From: Cytophaga hutchinsonii ATCC 33406
GTDB lineage: Bacteria > Bacteroidota > Bacteroidia > Cytophagales > Cytophagaceae
Length of the DNA: 64,000 nt
Reading direction: 5' to 3'
NCBI RefSeq assembly: GCF_000014145.1
Contig: NC_008255.1
Span: 1,551,501-1,615,500 of the forward strand
Shown here: one piece after another, positions 9,413 to 18,930 of the stretch
Layout: the number at the start of each line of letters is the position of its first letter
Numbering within the stretch: position 1 is the first letter of the stretch
Position numbers and translations under genes: made by a program
The notes under the pieces: model-generated
Databases searched by the model: none
Seen by the model: the letters and a program-made list of their open reading frames with translations, nothing else
Told to the model about the DNA's origin: nothing

Positions 9413-10033
9413 ATGGAATATAATAGCTTTAAAATTATGCTCGAATACGACAAAAAGATCGCAAATATTGAAAGTAAGGTTAAATATTTAGAGTCTATTT
9501 TAGATAGTATTGATATTTCTAATGTTGATAAGTTAGATAAAAAGTTCTTAGATTATAAAAATAGTACTGTTTATAAGGAGTACGACGATAAAGGTTTTGA
9601 AAATTTATCGGTTGACAAAACAAATTTATTTCTCAAAATTATTATCGAAAGTATGCCTTTTCCTGTATTCATTAAAGATGAAAATAGTACATATCAGGTT
9701 GTAAATGCACTTGAAGCAAAACTTTTTGAGGTTCCGGAGGAAGAAATAATCGGTAAAAATGATGCGCATTTTATAAAAGATGAAGACGAATTATCGCTTA
9801 TTAAAGAAACGGATGAAAAGGTATTAAAAACCAAAAATGCAATTGAACTTCCTGAGCAAAGTTTTTCATTGCCTAACGGTTCTTCTTATTCTTTTAAAAC
9901 ACATAAAATTCCATTTTTTAACCCCATTACCGGCCAGACGAACATTTTGGGCTTTTCAATGGATGTAACGGATTCTATTCAGTTAAATCACCTGAAAAAA
10001 ATTGTACTCATGTGCAGCAATCCTATTCTATAA
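9413..10033 (+). CDS. Stand-alone PAS domain protein
   Basis: A 206-residue protein with an N-terminal coiled-coil-like stretch (about 10-60) and one PAS domain (about 75-190). The start of the PAS domain reads SMPFPVFIKDEN, followed by VPEEEIIGKND and ending in ILGFSMDVTD. PAS domains bind small ligands or cofactors and sense redox, light or metabolites. No kinase, cyclase or HTH domain follows: the frame stops about 20 residues after the PAS domain, where a histidine-kinase linker normally continues. It could be a free-standing sensor or the remnant of a longer sensor kinase. ATG at 9413 is preferred over an in-frame TTG at 9407. A strong terminator follows directly. Confidence 0.8.
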   Translation: MEYNSFKIMLEYDKKIANIESKVKYLESILDSIDISNVDKLDKKFLDYKNSTVYKEYDDKGFENLSVDKTNLFLKIIIESMPFPVFIKDENSTYQVVNALEAKLFEVPEEEIIGKNDAHFIKDEDELSLIKETDEKVLKTKNAIELPEQSFSLPNGSSYSFKTHKIPFFNPITGQTNILGFSMDVTDSIQLNHLKKIVLMCSNPIL

Positions 10034-10051
10034 ATTCAGAAGTATCGTATA

Positions 10052-10096
10052 GAAAAGGCCCATAAAAATTTAATTTTTATGGGCCTTTTCTTTTTT
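10052..10096 (+). terminator. Terminator after the PAS gene (bidirectional)
   Basis: Perfect 19-bp stem (10052-10070 with 10072-10090) containing AAAAGGCCCATAAAAATT, then CTTTTTT. It sits between convergent genes and probably also ends the U32 gene. Confidence 0.9.
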
Positions 10097-10111
10097 GCTT
10101 TATAACAGGAA

Positions 10112-11977
10112 TTAATAATCATCTTCATCAAAAACGAGATCGGCATCCTTTTCCCAGATCTCCATTTCACAAGGTTTACAATTGAATTTAAGTTTGTATT
10201 CATTTTCACCATGCTTTAATACTAAAGGCTCGACAACTTTTTCGCCCATGGTGTCGCGCTGATAGCGTGCACATTTGCCTAATTCATATTTTACGCAGTA
10301 TTTGGTTGTCATTACACGTGCCTTGCCCGGGTCCCATTGTAATTCAAATGCTTTTTCAATTTCAGTAACACCATGTCTGTGGTAAAATGTCCTGGCCATT
10401 TTATTGGATACATTATACATGAAATCGAGTTTTTCTACCGGATATGGATGATCCGTTTTTTTGATTTGATATTCTTTACGATTGTATGAAGCAACACGTA
10501 CATCAATCAGTTCTTCTAATACAATTCTTCTGATCTCATTTATTTTTGAAATAGGCAGAAACCAATTTGCTGAAAGCGTTACGTCCAGCTTGTCAACGAT
10601 AAACGGTGTATTTCCTGTTTTAGCCAGATTTTTTTTAATGTTGTCTATAACGCCGTCGCCATTTTTGCTTAATTCCTTCTGAACGTCAAGTGTTGAAATA
10701 CTTTCATGTCCGTCTTCATCAATTGCTTTAAGCTGGAAACCTTCAGGTACTTCACTGAATAGCAGCGATACGCCGATCTTACGGATCGCACTGTCTTCCC
10801 GTTCAACCAATTTATTGAATTCCGCATCGGCATTCCGGTAAATCATTGTGCCGACTTTAATTGGCTTAAAGGTATTTGGAATAACTACATTATTGGTGAT
10901 TGTATTTATTTGCGCGCCATCGGCTTCACCGGCTTCATTTATGAAATATAAACCATCCCCATTGTTTAGTTTATCTGAATTTTCAATGACGTAACCGTTA
11001 TGTTTTACTTCAATAACTTTACCGATTACTTGTCCCTGAGATTTTGGTGTGTCCCATGAGCCGATCCGCTCTGTTCTTTTGTTTACAAAATAGTCGGTAT
11101 AACCTCTGTTGAAGCTGCGATCCATTTCAGCATCAAAATTGTAGAATGTGCGCCCGGAGGAAGCTTTTTCAAAACGTTCGTTATTTTCAAGGAACGCATC
11201 CAGCTTTTTGCGCAGGTAGGATACATTGTTTTTTACATAGACAATATCCTTCAAACGGCCTTCAATTTTAAACGAAGTAATACCAGCTTCAATGAGATTT
11301 GGTAATTGATCGCTTAAGTCAAGATCTTTGATAGATAATAAATGGCTGTTTGCAATAAGTGTTTTACCTGTACCATCAATCAGGTTATAAGGCAAGCGGC
11401 AGTTTTGTGCACACGAGCCGCGGTTAGCACTGCGCTCTCCGCCGGCAATACTCATGTAGCAATTGCCGCTGAAGGATACACATAAGGCTCCGGAAACAAA
11501 AAATTCCAGTTCAACATCCGTTGCTTCAGCAATGTCTCTGATCTGATCTAAATTTAATTCGCGTGCCAGCACGGCGCGTTTCATGCCGGCATCTGCCAGA
11601 AACTTTACATGTTTCGGATCGCGGTTATTGGCTTGTGTACTGGCATGGATCACAATAGGAGGGATGTTCATTTCCATAATGGCCATGTCCTGAATGATCA
11701 ATGCATCTACACCAATATGATACAGCTCGTGAATGAGTTTTTCACAGGTGTCTAGTTCGTTGTCGTATAAAATAGTGTTTAATACTACAAATACCTGAGC
11801 TTTGAATAAGTGTGCGTAACGCACAAGCTCTGCTATGTCTTCAACCGGATTGGTTGCATTGGTTCGTGCTCCGAATTGAGGTGCGCCAATATATACAGCA
11901 TCTGCTCCGGCATTGATAGCTGCCATTCCTTGATATAGGTTTTTGGCAGGAGCAAGTATTTCAACTTTCTTTTTCAT
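10112..11977 (-). CDS. rlhA: U32 family protein, RlhA-like (23S rRNA hydroxylation)
   Basis: Peptidase-U32-family protein of 621 residues. It opens VEILAPAKN and contains the family iron-sulfur cysteine set CVSFSGNC ... GSCAQNC (about residues 160-195). Despite the family name, characterised members such as RlhA, TrhP and UbiU/UbiV are Fe-S proteins in prephenate-dependent RNA or ubiquinone hydroxylation. The long C-terminal extension (collagenase-like plus DUF3656-type region, with a late CVKYELGKC..CKPCE cysteine cluster) matches the RlhA (YdcP) size class rather than the shorter TrhP. ATG at 11977 is used; an upstream in-frame TTG at 11998 is unlikely. The exact substrate is inferred, so the symbol is tentative. 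Confidence 0.83.
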   Translation of the reverse strand: MKKKVEILAPAKNLYQGMAAINAGADAVYIGAPQFGARTNATNPVEDIAELVRYAHLFKAQVFVVLNTILYDNELDTCEKLIHELYHIGVDALIIQDMAIMEMNIPPIVIHASTQANNRDPKHVKFLADAGMKRAVLARELNLDQIRDIAEATDVELEFFVSGALCVSFSGNCYMSIAGGERSANRGSCAQNCRLPYNLIDGTGKTLIANSHLLSIKDLDLSDQLPNLIEAGITSFKIEGRLKDIVYVKNNVSYLRKKLDAFLENNERFEKASSGRTFYNFDAEMDRSFNRGYTDYFVNKRTERIGSWDTPKSQGQVIGKVIEVKHNGYVIENSDKLNNGDGLYFINEAGEADGAQINTITNNVVIPNTFKPIKVGTMIYRNADAEFNKLVEREDSAIRKIGVSLLFSEVPEGFQLKAIDEDGHESISTLDVQKELSKNGDGVIDNIKKNLAKTGNTPFIVDKLDVTLSANWFLPISKINEIRRIVLEELIDVRVASYNRKEYQIKKTDHPYPVEKLDFMYNVSNKMARTFYHRHGVTEIEKAFELQWDPGKARVMTTKYCVKYELGKCARYQRDTMGEKVVEPLVLKHGENEYKLKFNCKPCEMEIWEKDADLVFDEDDY

Positions 11978-12027
11978 AGGATGTGCAAAGTTCCGCAATT
12001 ATTTACGGGTTTACAAGCCTTTAACAA

Positions 12028-12057
12028 AACAGCCCATGGTTTAAACCATGGGCTGTT
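12028..12057 (-). terminator. Palindromic terminator after the phnA-like gene
   Basis: A perfect 30-bp palindrome, arms AACAGCCCATGGTTT and its complement with no spacer, starting one base past the stop codon at 12059. A moderately T-rich tract follows on the minus strand. Confidence 0.65.
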
Positions 12058-12058
12058 G

Positions 12059-12403
12059 TTACGCCTTCCGCACAAATTCAGACTTTAAGGCCATGGCACC
12101 AAAACCATCTACCTTGCAATCAATATTGTGATCGCCGTCTGTTAAGCGTATATTTTTAACTTTTGTACCGGCTTTTATTGCTTTGGGTGCACCTTTCACC
12201 GGCAGGTCTTTTATGATTACAACCGTGTCGCCATCTTGCAGTACATTTCCATTGGAATCCTTAATAATCATATCTGTATGTAATGCCTCTTCAATATCAG
12301 AAGGGTTCCATTCATAATTACATTCCGGACATACCAGTAACGAATCCACTTCGTAAGCATAAGACGATTTACATGCAGGACAGGGAGGAGTAATATCAGA
12401 CAT
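12059..12403 (-). CDS. phnA: PhnA/YjdM-like zinc-ribbon protein
   Basis: A 114-residue protein with an N-terminal zinc ribbon (CPACKSS ... CPECNYEW, about residues 8-31) followed by the compact PhnA domain ([31 protein letters not shown]). This matches the full length of the PhnA/YjdM family. In spite of the historical name, the family is not shown to be required for phosphonate breakdown, so cellular function is unknown. It is a single-gene unit with its own palindromic terminator. ATG start at 12403. Confidence 0.88.
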   Translation of the reverse strand: MSDITPPCPACKSSYAYEVDSLLVCPECNYEWNPSDIEEALHTDMIIKDSNGNVLQDGDTVVIIKDLPVKGAPKAIKAGTKVKNIRLTDGDHNIDCKVDGFGAMALKSEFVRKA

Positions 12404-12615
12404 AGTATGTGGTTAAGTTTCAAACTCAAATATACTAAAAACCCGGGTTACTTGCCTGAAAGGGGGGGCTGACAAACATCTAATAGGTGTTTTTACGGTA
12501 ATTAAAAGTTGTATTTATACTTCATAAGGCTGATGCTCAGAATATCTACGTGAAAATCGCGGTATTAGTGTGCGGATAAAAATGTATCTTGCACGTCTAA
12601 TTTTATGTATTGAAT

Positions 12616-13119
12616 ATGTATCGCATAGAACGAAAACAACAATTTCCTGTAAGTGTGGAAGAATTATGGAATTTTTTTTCGGTTCCATGTAATTTTGAAA
12701 AAATAACACCACCTTCCTTGGGTTTCAATATCGTTTCCGGAGGAAATTGGCCTATGTATGTCGGCATGACAATAACCTATACGGTTAGTTCCGTTTTTAA
12801 TCTTCCATTCACCTGGGTAAATGAAATCACACAGGTAGAAGAACGGAAATCTTTTGTAGATAAACAGCGTTCGGGGCCTTATGCATATTGGAATCACGAA
12901 CATTATTTTAATACTATTCCAAATGGTGTTGAGATGATCGATATTCTGGAATATAAAATGCCGTTGGGTTTGTTAGGTAGTCTGGTACACCCTTTTTCAC
13001 TAAAAGGGAAAATTGAAAAAATATTTCAATACAGAAGCGGGAAACTCGAAGAATTATTTGGTGTATATACAGCGCCGGGTGTTATTCAGGATCTATTAAG
13101 TAAAAATCATAGAGATTGA
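12616..13119 (+). CDS. SRPBCC-fold (START/Bet v1-like) protein
   Basis: A 167-residue protein with the pattern of SRPBCC ligand-binding proteins. The N-terminus reads MYRIERKQQFPVSVEELW, then FFSVPCNFEKITPP, a central beta-sheet (FTWVNEITQVEE ... YAYWNHEHYF) and a C-terminal helix (IFQYRSGKLEELFG). This is the polyketide cyclase/dehydrase-like branch, which binds hydrophobic ligands or lipids; no ligand can be assigned. ATG at 12616 is preferred over the TTG at 12610. Confidence 0.8.
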   Translation: MYRIERKQQFPVSVEELWNFFSVPCNFEKITPPSLGFNIVSGGNWPMYVGMTITYTVSSVFNLPFTWVNEITQVEERKSFVDKQRSGPYAYWNHEHYFNTIPNGVEMIDILEYKMPLGLLGSLVHPFSLKGKIEKIFQYRSGKLEELFGVYTAPGVIQDLLSKNHRD

Positions 13120-13150
13120 TATGTGTTAATGCAACAATCAATCTCTATGA
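13107..13150. terminator. Hairpin between convergent SRPBCC and aldolase genes
   Basis: 14-bp perfect stem TCATAGAGATTGAT / ATCAATCTCTATGA (13107-13120, 13137-13150). The left arm includes the SRPBCC stop codon. T-rich sequence follows on both sides, so it is probably a bidirectional terminator. Confidence 0.65.
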
Positions 13151-13167
13151 CAAATACGTTTCTTTTT

Positions 13168-14058
13168 TTATGTAATCGATGCGTTGTATATCCCATCAAT
13201 AGCTTTCGATAGTACAGTTGAGAATTGTTCTGTTGTTTGGTCAACTCTCAGATCATCCAGCAATGCTCTTGAAAAACTTGCAATGACGTTTTTATTATTT
13301 GCCAGCAAGTTTGTCGCTTTTTCAAAATCATATCCGCCCGATAAAGCAACAACACGTACTACCTGAGGATGCGTTGTTAAATCGCTATAGAAATTATTTT
13401 CTGCTGGAAGGGTTAATTTCAGCATTACGTTTTGATTCGCTGTAAGCTTGTTTAATTGTTCCAGTAAGGCTGCTTTTAATGTTGCTTCAATTTCTTTTTT
13501 ATCTGCAGCATGAATATCTACTTCGGGCTCAATAATTGGTACCAGGCCATTTTCAATAATGATACGGGCAAATTCAAACTGCTGCTGCACAACAGCTGCA
13601 ATGCCTGCCTGATTGTTTGCAAAAATGACGGAACGCATTTTTGTGCCAAATACTCCCTTGCTTTTTGCATCCTGAATGATACCGGCAAGGTTTGGGATTG
13701 GTTTCATTAATTGCACATCGTTCTTTTTTTCTTCCAGCCCTTTATCAATCTTTAAGAAAGGAACGATGTGTTTCTTCCACAAATACTCGGTCGTTGGCAT
13801 ACCTTCAACCTTGGCGTTTAATGTTTTTTCAAATAGAATAACGCCTAAGATTTTATCTCCAGTGAAGGATTTATCTGTCAGTACACGTGACCGCATGGCA
13901 TGAATAAGACCATACATTTCGTCTTCGTTTTTATACGCATTTTCCTGTATGCCATATCCGGTTAATGCTTTAGGCGTACTGCCGCCACTTTGGTCCAATG
14001 CTGCAATAAAGCCTTTGTCCTGCTTCATGCGTCTAAGTTGCTGTTCAAATATTGTCAT
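13168..14058 (-). CDS. fda: Class I fructose-bisphosphate aldolase
   Basis: Cytoplasmic glycolytic/gluconeogenic enzyme that interconverts fructose-1,6-bisphosphate with dihydroxyacetone phosphate and glyceraldehyde-3-phosphate. Its 296 residues match the short Staphylococcus-type class I enzymes. The N-terminus has GFIAALDQSGGSTPKAL, MLKLTLP carries the likely Schiff-base Lys214, VEVDIHA-type acidic segments are present (EPEVDIH) and SFSRALLDDLR lies near the C-terminus. No metal-binding class II motifs are seen. It is monocistronic, convergent with the SRPBCC gene. Confidence 0.93.
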   Translation of the reverse strand: MTIFEQQLRRMKQDKGFIAALDQSGGSTPKALTGYGIQENAYKNEDEMYGLIHAMRSRVLTDKSFTGDKILGVILFEKTLNAKVEGMPTTEYLWKKHIVPFLKIDKGLEEKKNDVQLMKPIPNLAGIIQDAKSKGVFGTKMRSVIFANNQAGIAAVVQQQFEFARIIIENGLVPIIEPEVDIHAADKKEIEATLKAALLEQLNKLTANQNVMLKLTLPAENNFYSDLTTHPQVVRVVALSGGYDFEKATNLLANNKNVIASFSRALLDDLRVDQTTEQFSTVLSKAIDGIYNASIT

Positions 14059-14128
14059 GACTGTCGTTTTGATTCAATGTTACTAAATATAAAAATCTTT
14101 TTTCAATAGAAGAAAGGATAACGTTGAA

Positions 14129-14779
14129 TTATGGTTGTGTATAATTGGTCCAGTTTTCTTCCTGGATATTATATGTATGCTGCATGATGTAAGGAACAAA
14201 CAGCGTTGCTTCCGGATCAGACGGATCACTTTTTAACGATTCTTCCACCGCATGCCGGGCTTTTTGATTGGCATCTAATGCCTCCTGTTTCTGTTCGGCA
14301 ACATATAAAAACCAACTGTATTTATCCCACGCCCGGTAATTATATTGGTTTGTGTTTTCGTTCAAAACAGTATTTAAGTTGAAGAAGTAGTAGATCCTGT
14401 ATGATGGTGTATAAGACAATACAATTAACGCAGACATGTATGTAAATAGAAGGATGTGCCGAACTGAAATGGTTGTTTTGTTTGTTCTAAGTAAAATGAT
14501 ATACGCAAGGGCAGTACAGACTGCAACAGCAAATACTGCCTGGGCAAAAGGCCAGTACATAAAACGGAACATAAAGTAGGCTGTCCAGATTAAAATATTC
14601 AGATGAAAAAGAGATTCTGCAAGGTTTTCTTTTACATTGTTTGCAAGGAAAATGATAGTATAAATAAGTAACAATATTACCCCTAATAAGATCAACGGAC
14701 CTGAAAACGGATAGTGCATAAGTTTAAAAATGAAGCTGGCGCCGATTAATGTCCAGGAAGTTATGCGTAATGATTTCAT
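14129..14779 (-). CDS. Multi-pass membrane protein, unknown
   Basis: A 216-residue protein with about five or six hydrophobic segments in the first 130 residues, then a soluble tail with a TPR-like helical pair (WFLYVAEQKQEALDANQKARHAVEESLKSDP). The first segment, SFIFKLMHYPFSGPLILLG, resembles the membrane motif of GldL and other Bacteroidota membrane proteins (F-K-x-M-H-x-P), but the rest does not look like GldL. Function is unknown. The ATG at 14777-14779 is the only good start. It precedes the acyltransferase gene on the same strand with a short gap, but nothing more ties them together. Confidence 0.7.
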   Translation of the reverse strand: MKSLRITSWTLIGASFIFKLMHYPFSGPLILLGVILLLIYTIIFLANNVKENLAESLFHLNILIWTAYFMFRFMYWPFAQAVFAVAVCTALAYIILLRTNKTTISVRHILLFTYMSALIVLSYTPSYRIYYFFNLNTVLNENTNQYNYRAWDKYSWFLYVAEQKQEALDANQKARHAVEESLKSDPSDPEATLFVPYIMQHTYNIQEENWTNYTQP

Positions 14780-14831
14780 AAAGGTGTTGTAAGTATTGTA
14801 ATGTTACGGATTTATTATGCGTGTTATCTTT

Positions 14832-15902
14832 TCAGGATGTTTTTATATGCCGGGTGTTATTCTGTTGAATAAACACAGCACGCAATTTTTCTTTCATTTT
14901 CCTCGAGTAAGGCTGCTCTATTTTGTAGGTTATAAATGTTGCTAATCCAATAATAACAGGCAGGTCAATACATATACATACAATCCAGAAATTTATTCCG
15001 AAGACATTATTGAATATAGGAATGATAAAAAACAGAGAGACACATTGATGTATCAGATACAAGGCAAATGAAATATTGCCTAAAAACAGCGTTACTTTAT
15101 TTACCAGAAAGGACAATTTTTTATTCACGAATAAGATGAAAAGAATGAAATAAAAACACAACATGCATGTATACGCGGCCTGATTTATGAAAAGTACGGA
15201 TCTTCCTGCATGCGAAAAAAGTACGAGCTGACATAATAAACAAAATGTAAGCAACGAATAATTTAGAAGCAGGCTATTCTTATTTGTATAGATGTTATAG
15301 AAAATTATGCCGGCTAAAAATAACGGCAGAAAACTCAATAAAGGTATCCAGCTGATAATTTCTATTATCGGTTTGATCGTATAATATTCACCAGTTACAG
15401 TTATACAGCATAGGGTAACAGCTACGTGTATTACATATTTTATTGATTTTAATTTAAACAATATTAAAATAAAGATATAAAAAAGCATTTCAATAATCAT
15501 AGTCCAGTAAGGGCCGTCTATATCTTCAATTCCCAGATAAAATTGAAACATAGTAAGATTTCCTATGAATTGGATAAAAGATGCTGCGGGATGAAACGTG
15601 CCCTTGTAAATGTAATATGTACTTAACAGGATAAATGTAAAAGATACACATGCCCAATACGTTGGGTATAACCTGCTGGCTCTGTTTATTACAAAATCAA
15701 CTCCCCTTGATATTTTTTGCAGGCTCATGAATATTACAAAACCACTGATCATAAAAAACAGATCAACGCCTGTTGTACCCAATTTGAAAAAAGAATTATA
15801 TTCAGTTCTGTTAAGTGTAAAATGAAAAAAAATAACGAGTAACGCCGCAATACCTCTTAACGCATCTAACTCTTCTAATCTGTTTGGCTTATTTAAATAC
15901 AT
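14832..15902 (-). CDS. Acyltransferase 3 (OafA-like) membrane protein
   Basis: A 356-residue integral membrane O-acyltransferase of the acyltransferase 3 family, which moves acetyl or other acyl groups onto polysaccharides or lipids. The N-terminus has ELDALRGIAALLVIFFHF (conserved R and the H after helix 1), followed by TTGVDLFFMISGFVIF and about ten hydrophobic helices. The basic C-terminal tail (YSRKMKEKLRAVF) follows the last helix. ATG at 15902 matches family starts; a TTG 30 bases upstream also keeps the frame. Acceptor is unknown. Confidence 0.88.
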   Translation of the reverse strand: MYLNKPNRLEELDALRGIAALLVIFFHFTLNRTEYNSFFKLGTTGVDLFFMISGFVIFMSLQKISRGVDFVINRASRLYPTYWACVSFTFILLSTYYIYKGTFHPAASFIQFIGNLTMFQFYLGIEDIDGPYWTMIIEMLFYIFILILFKLKSIKYVIHVAVTLCCITVTGEYYTIKPIIEIISWIPLLSFLPLFLAGIIFYNIYTNKNSLLLNYSLLTFCLLCQLVLFSHAGRSVLFINQAAYTCMLCFYFILFILFVNKKLSFLVNKVTLFLGNISFALYLIHQCVSLFFIIPIFNNVFGINFWIVCICIDLPVIIGLATFITYKIEQPYSRKMKEKLRAVFIQQNNTRHIKTS

Positions 15903-15980
15903 ATGGATATTGAAAGCGTAGGGAAGATTCAATATTTATTAATATAATGTATAAATCGTTTTTTGTATTGGTTTGATTTT

Positions 15981-16454
15981 TTACTTTTTTAATACGATTT
16001 CAGCTTTCATTATTTTCAATGTTGGATTTTCTGAGGATACAAGTATTGCTTTGAATGTGTACTTGCCATCACCATCTATTGTTATTTCAGAATTTTTACC
16101 TGCAAAACTCCAGTTGGTTTTTCCCATTAAAGTAGTTTTTACCTCCCCAAGTGTAATATTCTTTTCCGTCGGATCAATTTCCAGGTTACCCAGGTTTTCG
16201 CCGTCTTTTAATAGCTGCATTCTGAATCGCAGTTCTGCATTACCCTCATACTCCATATCCATGTCTGACCAGATGGAAATTTTTTCACCGTTTTTAAGAT
16301 CCAGTGAAGTTTCTTTAATAATTAAATTGCTGTCTGTACTTACCTGATTAACGGGTATTCGCCCTATTTCTTTTCCTGTTAAGGCATCACAACCTGACAA
16401 TAAAGATGTACATACTATAACTGTAAGAGTTAAAATAAAAAAAGATTTTTTCAT
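15981..16454 (-). CDS. Small lipoprotein, unknown
   Basis: A 157-residue predicted lipoprotein: MKKSFFILTL, hydrophobic core, then lipobox LLSGC with the lipidated Cys near residue 22. The mature part is beta-strand-rich (NGEKISIWSDMDMEYEG, ITIDGDGKYTFKAIL, KIMKAEIVLKK) and looks like a single beta-sandwich. No known domain was recognised. An in-frame ATG four codons upstream (16466) could also be used; the one chosen gives the more typical signal peptide. Confidence 0.72.
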   Translation of the reverse strand: MKKSFFILTLTVIVCTSLLSGCDALTGKEIGRIPVNQVSTDSNLIIKETSLDLKNGEKISIWSDMDMEYEGNAELRFRMQLLKDGENLGNLEIDPTEKNITLGEVKTTLMGKTNWSFAGKNSEITIDGDGKYTFKAILVSSENPTLKIMKAEIVLKK

Positions 16455-16500
16455 CGTGTTCAGCATTTATATAAAAACAGATATTTATGTATGGATTAAA

Positions 16501-16546
16501 TAATAAGTCCTGCAGCACCTAAACCACAGGACTTATTATTTTTTTT
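16501..16546 (-). terminator. Hairpin terminator after glgB
   Basis: 12-bp stem TAATAAGTCCTG / CAGGACTTATTA (16501-16512 with 16527-16538). An eight-T run follows on the plus side and weaker T-rich sequence on the minus side. It lies 69 bases past the glgB stop. Confidence 0.65.
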
Positions 16547-16614
16547 CTGATCATTCGATTTTTATACGTAGAGCAGCTACTAAACAGTTGATCATATTTC
16601 AGAGAATGATTCAA

Positions 16615-18633
16615 TTATTCTGATGCTTCTTTCCGTTGAAAAACCAGCACACTTCTGTTTGGCGTATAGATGCTCAACTGACCTTCTGTGTTGGTATGGT
16701 ATTCAAGTGTGTCATCTACACGGCCGTGACCGCCGAAACGTGTGTCGTCGCTATTTAATACGATCTCAAATGTACCCGGTGCGAATGATTTGAATTTATA
16801 ATCAAATACCGAATTGCTTACACTGAAATTGAATACAAAGATCATATTATTGCGTTCGAAGATAATCACTTTGTTGTGGTCGTCCATATTCAATTGCTGT
16901 GCAGGTTCTGCTGCAAGCAATCGTGTTTTACGTACCAGACGCATCATCGCTTCATCAAATGCTCCTAAGTATTGATATTTCAATTTAGGATTATCTACCA
17001 GCGACCACTGGCGGCGGGCGTATTGGTAACTCCAGCCGTTTCCTTCCCTTGGAAAATCAATCCATTCCGGATGCCCGAATTCATTGCCCATAAAGTTTAA
17101 ATACCCTTCGCCGCCCAGGGCAAACGTAAATAAACGCAGCAGCTTATGTATCGCAATGCCGCGGTCAATCACCGGATTGGGATCATCTACCTGCATGTGG
17201 AAATACATTTCCTTGTCCATTAACCAGAAGGCAATGGTTTTGTCGCCAACCATTGCCTGGTCATGCGACTCTGCATAGGCAATTGTTTTTTCTTTGTAGC
17301 GTCGATTCGTTAACGTGCTCCACATTTCATAGATGTTCCATTGCTCATCCTGCAAATGTTTTAAATACTTGATCCAGAAATCAGGTATACCCATTGCCAA
17401 ACGGTAATCGAAACCAACACCGCCATCTCGTATGGAGCGTGATAAGCCCGGCATACCGCTTACATCTTCAGCAATCGTAATGGAATCTTTTAAATACCTA
17501 TGGGTTACCTCGTTGGCTAATTGTAAATACGTAACGGCATCAAAATCCACACCGCCTTTAAAATAGGTGTCGTAGCTGTCAAATGTTTTCATGCCGTGAT
17601 CAAAATACAGCATCGAAGTAACACCATCAAAGCGGAAACCATCAAAGTGATATTCTTCCAGCCAGTAACGTAGGTTTGATAGCAGAAAGCGTTTTACTTC
17701 AAGCTTGCCGTAATCAAATAGTTTAGAATCCCAGCCCGTATGATACCCTCTGTCGCCCGGATGGAAGTATTGATGATCGCTGCCATCAAATTCATTCAGG
17801 CCTTCAGACAGATTTTTTACGGCATGTGAATGCACAACGTCCATGATTACTGCCAGTCCGAATTTATGTGCACGATCTACCAGGTATTTCAGATCTTCAG
17901 GCGTGCCGAAGCGGGAAGAAGGAGCAAAGAAATTGGAAACGTGATAACCAAATGAACCATAATACGGGTGTTCCATAACAGCCATCAGCTGAATGCTGTT
18001 ATAGCCCATCTGACGGATGCGGGGAACAATCTTATCCGCAAATTCTCTGTACGTACCAACACCTTCTTTCTCCTGCGCCATCCCTACGTGTGCTTCGTAG
18101 ATAATCGGATTTTTGATCTTGCGCAAATTGAAATCGCGGTCTGTCCATTCAAAAGGTTTTTGCGGGAACCAAAGCTGTCCGGAGAAGTCTGTTGTTTCAG
18201 TATCCTGTACAACGCGGGTTATGTATGCCGGAATACGGTCGTGTGTGCCATTGGCACCTACAATCTGTACTTTAATTTTACTTTTATGAACAAAACGTTT
18301 TTGATACAGATCGTATGGAAGGAAGATCTGCCACACACCAAATTCATTGCGTGTCAACGGATGTGAACGTCTGTCCCAATCGTTGAAGTCACCTGTAAGG
18401 TATACTTCATAGGCTTCAGGAGCCCATTCTCTGTAATACCAGCCGCGCTCGTCCTCATCGAAATTTATGCCATAGTATTTATGTCCTGTGGCAAATGTCA
18501 ACAGGTCTCCGTAATGTTCTTTAATTTCTTTTACTGCGCGTTTATACCGGATAATGCGATCTTGAATTTCAGCTTCATAGGGCTCCAGCCATGGGTCGTC
18601 TTCAATTAGGGCGATTCCTTTTTTCTCTTTCAT
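16615..18633 (-). CDS. glgB: 1,4-alpha-glucan branching enzyme
   Basis: Makes alpha-1,6 branches in glycogen by cutting and transferring alpha-1,4 chains. Its 672 residues have a CBM48-type N-terminal domain (about 60-160; WYYREWAPEAYEVYLTGDFNDW), a GH13 TIM barrel and a C-terminal beta domain. Catalytic residues are visible: nucleophile Asp336 in GFRFDGVTS, acid/base Glu389 in ITIAEDVSG and transition-state Asp458 in YAESHDQAM. The length and the motifs VMEHPYYGSFGYHV and NEFGHPEWIDFPREGN match the eukaryotic-type (GH13_8) branching enzymes rather than the E. coli type. No other glycogen genes are adjacent, so it stands alone here. Confidence 0.94.
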   Translation of the reverse strand: MKEKKGIALIEDDPWLEPYEAEIQDRIIRYKRAVKEIKEHYGDLLTFATGHKYYGINFDEDERGWYYREWAPEAYEVYLTGDFNDWDRRSHPLTRNEFGVWQIFLPYDLYQKRFVHKSKIKVQIVGANGTHDRIPAYITRVVQDTETTDFSGQLWFPQKPFEWTDRDFNLRKIKNPIIYEAHVGMAQEKEGVGTYREFADKIVPRIRQMGYNSIQLMAVMEHPYYGSFGYHVSNFFAPSSRFGTPEDLKYLVDRAHKFGLAVIMDVVHSHAVKNLSEGLNEFDGSDHQYFHPGDRGYHTGWDSKLFDYGKLEVKRFLLSNLRYWLEEYHFDGFRFDGVTSMLYFDHGMKTFDSYDTYFKGGVDFDAVTYLQLANEVTHRYLKDSITIAEDVSGMPGLSRSIRDGGVGFDYRLAMGIPDFWIKYLKHLQDEQWNIYEMWSTLTNRRYKEKTIAYAESHDQAMVGDKTIAFWLMDKEMYFHMQVDDPNPVIDRGIAIHKLLRLFTFALGGEGYLNFMGNEFGHPEWIDFPREGNGWSYQYARRQWSLVDNPKLKYQYLGAFDEAMMRLVRKTRLLAAEPAQQLNMDDHNKVIIFERNNMIFVFNFSVSNSVFDYKFKSFAPGTFEIVLNSDDTRFGGHGRVDDTLEYHTNTEGQLSIYTPNRSVLVFQRKEASE

Positions 18634-18884
18634 GTGTAATTCGATTTCTTCGCGTAAAAATTTTTATAAGACGGTTGTTTAATAAAAACCGGTTCTTTTA
18701 GAATAATTAATGTATTTACGGTACAGGCAAGTAAATATACGCCCTACTAAAATAAATTTTTAATGGCTAAGTAGCTAGTAAAAAGTAAAAATGTGTATAG
18801 GTATTTGGAAGGTGCATGGGTGTGTCGTGTAACGCACTCATCTTTTGGTGCTTGACAGTGTTCAATACAAAGGTTTGGAATAAT
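18634..18884. other. Intergenic region upstream of glgB
   Basis: About 250 A/T-rich bases that should hold the glgB promoter. No clear -7/-33 pair, RNA or gene was recognised. Confidence 0.4.
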
Positions 18885-18920
18885 AAAAAAGCGAATAATA
18901 TACATTTGATATTATTCGCT
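18885..18920 (-). terminator. Terminator of the 83-residue gene
   Basis: Perfect 12-bp stem AGCGAATAATAT / ATATTATTCGCT (18890-18901, 18909-18920) followed on the minus strand by six T. It lies just downstream of the stop at 18931. Confidence 0.85.
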
Positions 18921-18930
18921 TTATCGAAGA

